A stretch of 6,556 nt of DNA from Thermoplasmatales archaeon UBA447. Its GTDB lineage: Archaea > Thermoplasmatota > Thermoplasmata > Thermoplasmatales > Thermoplasmataceae. The notes beneath the pieces were generated by a model. It was not told the origin of the DNA and did not search any database. It worked only from the letters and a program-made list of their open reading frames with translations. The stretch is from NCBI GenBank assembly GCA_002503205.1, contig DARE01000051.1, positions 10,235 through 16,790 of the forward strand. Direction: 5' to 3'. A program made the translations under genes and the position numbers. Shown one piece after another: positions 4,971-6,556 of this stretch (positions are counted from its first letter, which is position 1; each line of letters starts with the position of its first letter).

Positions 4971-6556
4971 ATGGAAATCTTTGAGAATAACTACAGGAAC
5001 TATGTCCTCTATGTGGAGGATCTGTCGGTAGAATACACAATTTCTGGAAGGAGAGTGCATGCCCTTAGCCATGCTACTTTCGGCCTTAAGGAGAATGAGG
5101 CAATTGGTATCGTAGGAGAAAGTGGATGCGGAAAATCCACTCTTGCTCTGGCTATTGCACATATACTTCCTCAGAACTCTGTTATTACATCAGGCAGGAT
5201 ATATTTCAAAGGAGAGGTAATAGTTGATTTCCAGAAGGGAGGATCTTATTCCCTTCAGAACAGTTCAAAGGTCAGGAAGGCAGAAAAAGAATTGAGCACT
5301 GTGAGATGGAAGGGTATTTCCATCGTTTTTCAGGGTGCCCTTGATTCTCTGAATCCTTTATTGAAGGTTGGCGATCAGCTCTCCGATATATTCGTGTTCA
5401 GGGAGAAAATGCCACGGGAGGAGGCAAAAGCAAGGTCAATTGAGCTGCTTGCAGCCGTGGGCCTTGAATCATGGGTAATGGACTCATACCCGCATCAGCT
5501 AAGCGGAGGAATGAAACAGCGAGTAATAATTGCAATGGCAATATCGCTGCATCCTTCTCTAATTATTGCAGACGAGCCAACGACGTCGCTTGATGTTATA
5601 ACTGAATACCGTATCATTGAACAGATACGTGAACTCAGGGATAAATTCAAAGTATCACTACTGAGCATATCCCATGATATTGCAATGGTCTCGAACCTCT
5701 CAGACAGAATATTTGTTATGTATGCTGGGAGAATAGTTGAAAAATTACCTGGAGTCGATCTAGATAAAACACTTCACCCATACTCTTTCCTTTTAAAGGA
5801 GTCAATACCTAAAATTTGGGGACAGATGGACGAACTCCTTCCAATAAGGGGGGCACCTCCCGGACTCATTGAGGAAATAAAGGGGTGTCCTTTCTATGAA
5901 AGATGCGATTTTCACATGGATCTCTGCCAGGAACCCGGATCTGAGGATCTGATAGATCTTGGCGGAAACCATGAAGTTGCCTGCCCTGTTCTTCCACTTG
6001 GGAAGTCCCATGAAGGCCAGAAGGTCTCTAGAGGCAAACTTCTCAAACCAATAATAAATTCAGACATAGTTCTGGAAGTGAAATCCCTTCAGAAAATTTT
6101 CCTGAAAGGATCCGGAATGAAGGAAAAACGGAGAAGTGCTGAGGACGAGGTCAGAGCTGTTGATGGTGTATCTTTCAACATAAGAAAAGGAGAATCCCTG
6201 GGACTCGTAGGTGAAACGGGAAGCGGCAAAACAACACTGAGCAGAATCATTGGAATACTGGAAACTCCAACCTCCGGATCTGTTATAATAAATGGTGCGG
6301 AGGTAGATTTCAATGATGAGAAGTCACATTTTGGTTTCAGGGACCATGTTCAAACCATATTTCAGGACCCTTTCCAGAGCCTTAACCCAAGATTTTCAAT
6401 AGGACGGATCGTTTCTGAGCCCCTCGATGTTATGAAGGATAAACTGTCACCTGCTGAGAAAGACCGTAAGGTGAGAGAAGCAATGAGGCTGGCTGAGCTG
6501 ACTCCGGTTGAAGACTACATATACAAATACCCGCATCAACTGAGCGGAGGGCAGCG
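4971..6556 (+). CDS. dppD: Peptide ABC transporter ATPase, fused DppD-DppF tandem nucleotide-binding protein (3'-truncated)
   Basis: One frame stays open from the ATG at 4971 to the window edge (528 complete codons), with no stop between two ABC ATPase domains. Domain 1 (about 12-255) has Walker A GESGCGKST (49-57), Q-loop Gln121 in FQGALDSLNP, signature LSGGMKQRV (177-185), Walker B with Asp201-Glu202 (ADEPTTSLD) and switch His235, so it should be catalytically competent. After it comes the oligopeptide-transporter C-terminal domain with Cys306, Cys312, Cys319 and Cys338 (spacing C-x5-C-x6-C-x18-C), which probably binds a [4Fe-4S] cluster. A linker leads at about 364 to domain 2, with Walker A GETGSGKTT (414-422), Gln465 in FQDPFQSLNPR and a signature LSGGQ (524-528) cut by the edge. 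Its Walker B and His lie outside. The protein would energise the DppB/DppC channel from the cytoplasm. Most relatives use two separate polypeptides, but fused forms such as E. coli GsiA and mycobacterial OppD are known. The spacing between Walker A and Q-loop of domain 1 is about ten residues longer than usual. Confidence 0.95.
   Translation, partial: MEIFENNYRNYVLYVEDLSVEYTISGRRVHALSHATFGLKENEAIGIVGESGCGKSTLALAIAHILPQNSVITSGRIYFKGEVIVDFQKGGSYSLQNSSKVRKAEKELSTVRWKGISIVFQGALDSLNPLLKVGDQLSDIFVFREKMPREEAKARSIELLAAVGLESWVMDSYPHQLSGGMKQRVIIAMAISLHPSLIIADEPTTSLDVITEYRIIEQIRELRDKFKVSLLSISHDIAMVSNLSDRIFVMYAGRIVEKLPGVDLDKTLHPYSFLLKESIPKIWGQMDELLPIRGAPPGLIEEIKGCPFYERCDFHMDLCQEPGSEDLIDLGGNHEVACPVLPLGKSHEGQKVSRGKLLKPIINSDIVLEVKSLQKIFLKGSGMKEKRRSAEDEVRAVDGVSFNIRKGESLGLVGETGSGKTTLSRIIGILETPTSGSVIINGAEVDFNDEKSHFGFRDHVQTIFQDPFQSLNPRFSIGRIVSEPLDVMKDKLSPAEKDRKVREAMRLAELTPVEDYIYKYPHQLSGGQ

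Overview
The window looks like chromosomal DNA from an acidophilic, peptide-scavenging archaeon of the Thermoplasmata (Thermoplasma, Ferroplasma or Cuniculiplasma relatives). The reasons are a bacterio-opsin-activator (Bat) type HTH regulator, heavy use of ATA (Ile) and AGG/AGA (Arg) codons, moderate GC, genes mostly without a Shine-Dalgarno site but preceded by TATA-like boxes, and a secreted binding protein full of Asn-X-Ser/Thr sequons with no lipobox. The genus is an inference; no rRNA or marker gene is present.

Layout, all on the + strand. (1) 1-591: the C-terminal part of a gamma-glutamyltranspeptidase family Ntn-hydrolase, including its catalytic Thr-Thr pair; its upstream part lies outside the window. 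(2) 592-676: a T-rich spacer with a likely terminator and a TATA-like box. (3) 677-1377: a Bat-type transcription regulator split across two reading frames, apparently one gene of about 233 codons broken by a -1 frameshift near 956-970. (4) 1378-1448: a promoter region with a TATA box and a short AT repeat. (5) 1449-6556: a peptide/nickel-type (Opp/Dpp) ABC importer operon in the order binding protein, permease B, permease C, ATPase. The ATPase is a single continuous frame joining a DppD-type and a DppF-type nucleotide-binding domain; it runs off the right edge inside the second signature motif.

How they may work together: the anchored, probably glycosylated binding protein captures peptides outside the cell. 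The two permeases form the channel, and the fused ATPase supplies both nucleotide sites and a four-cysteine, probably Fe-S, domain. The upstream gamma-glutamyltranspeptidase could process gamma-glutamyl peptides, and the regulator between them is a candidate local controller if still functional. The operon itself is a known family. The parts most worth a second look are the split regulator, the fused ATPase with its Cys cluster, and the oligo-T tract at the binding-protein/permease junction, which may set the ratio of the two products. I saw no tRNA, rRNA, CRISPR array, insertion sequence or unknown defence-like cassette. No gene-free stretch exceeds 100 bases.
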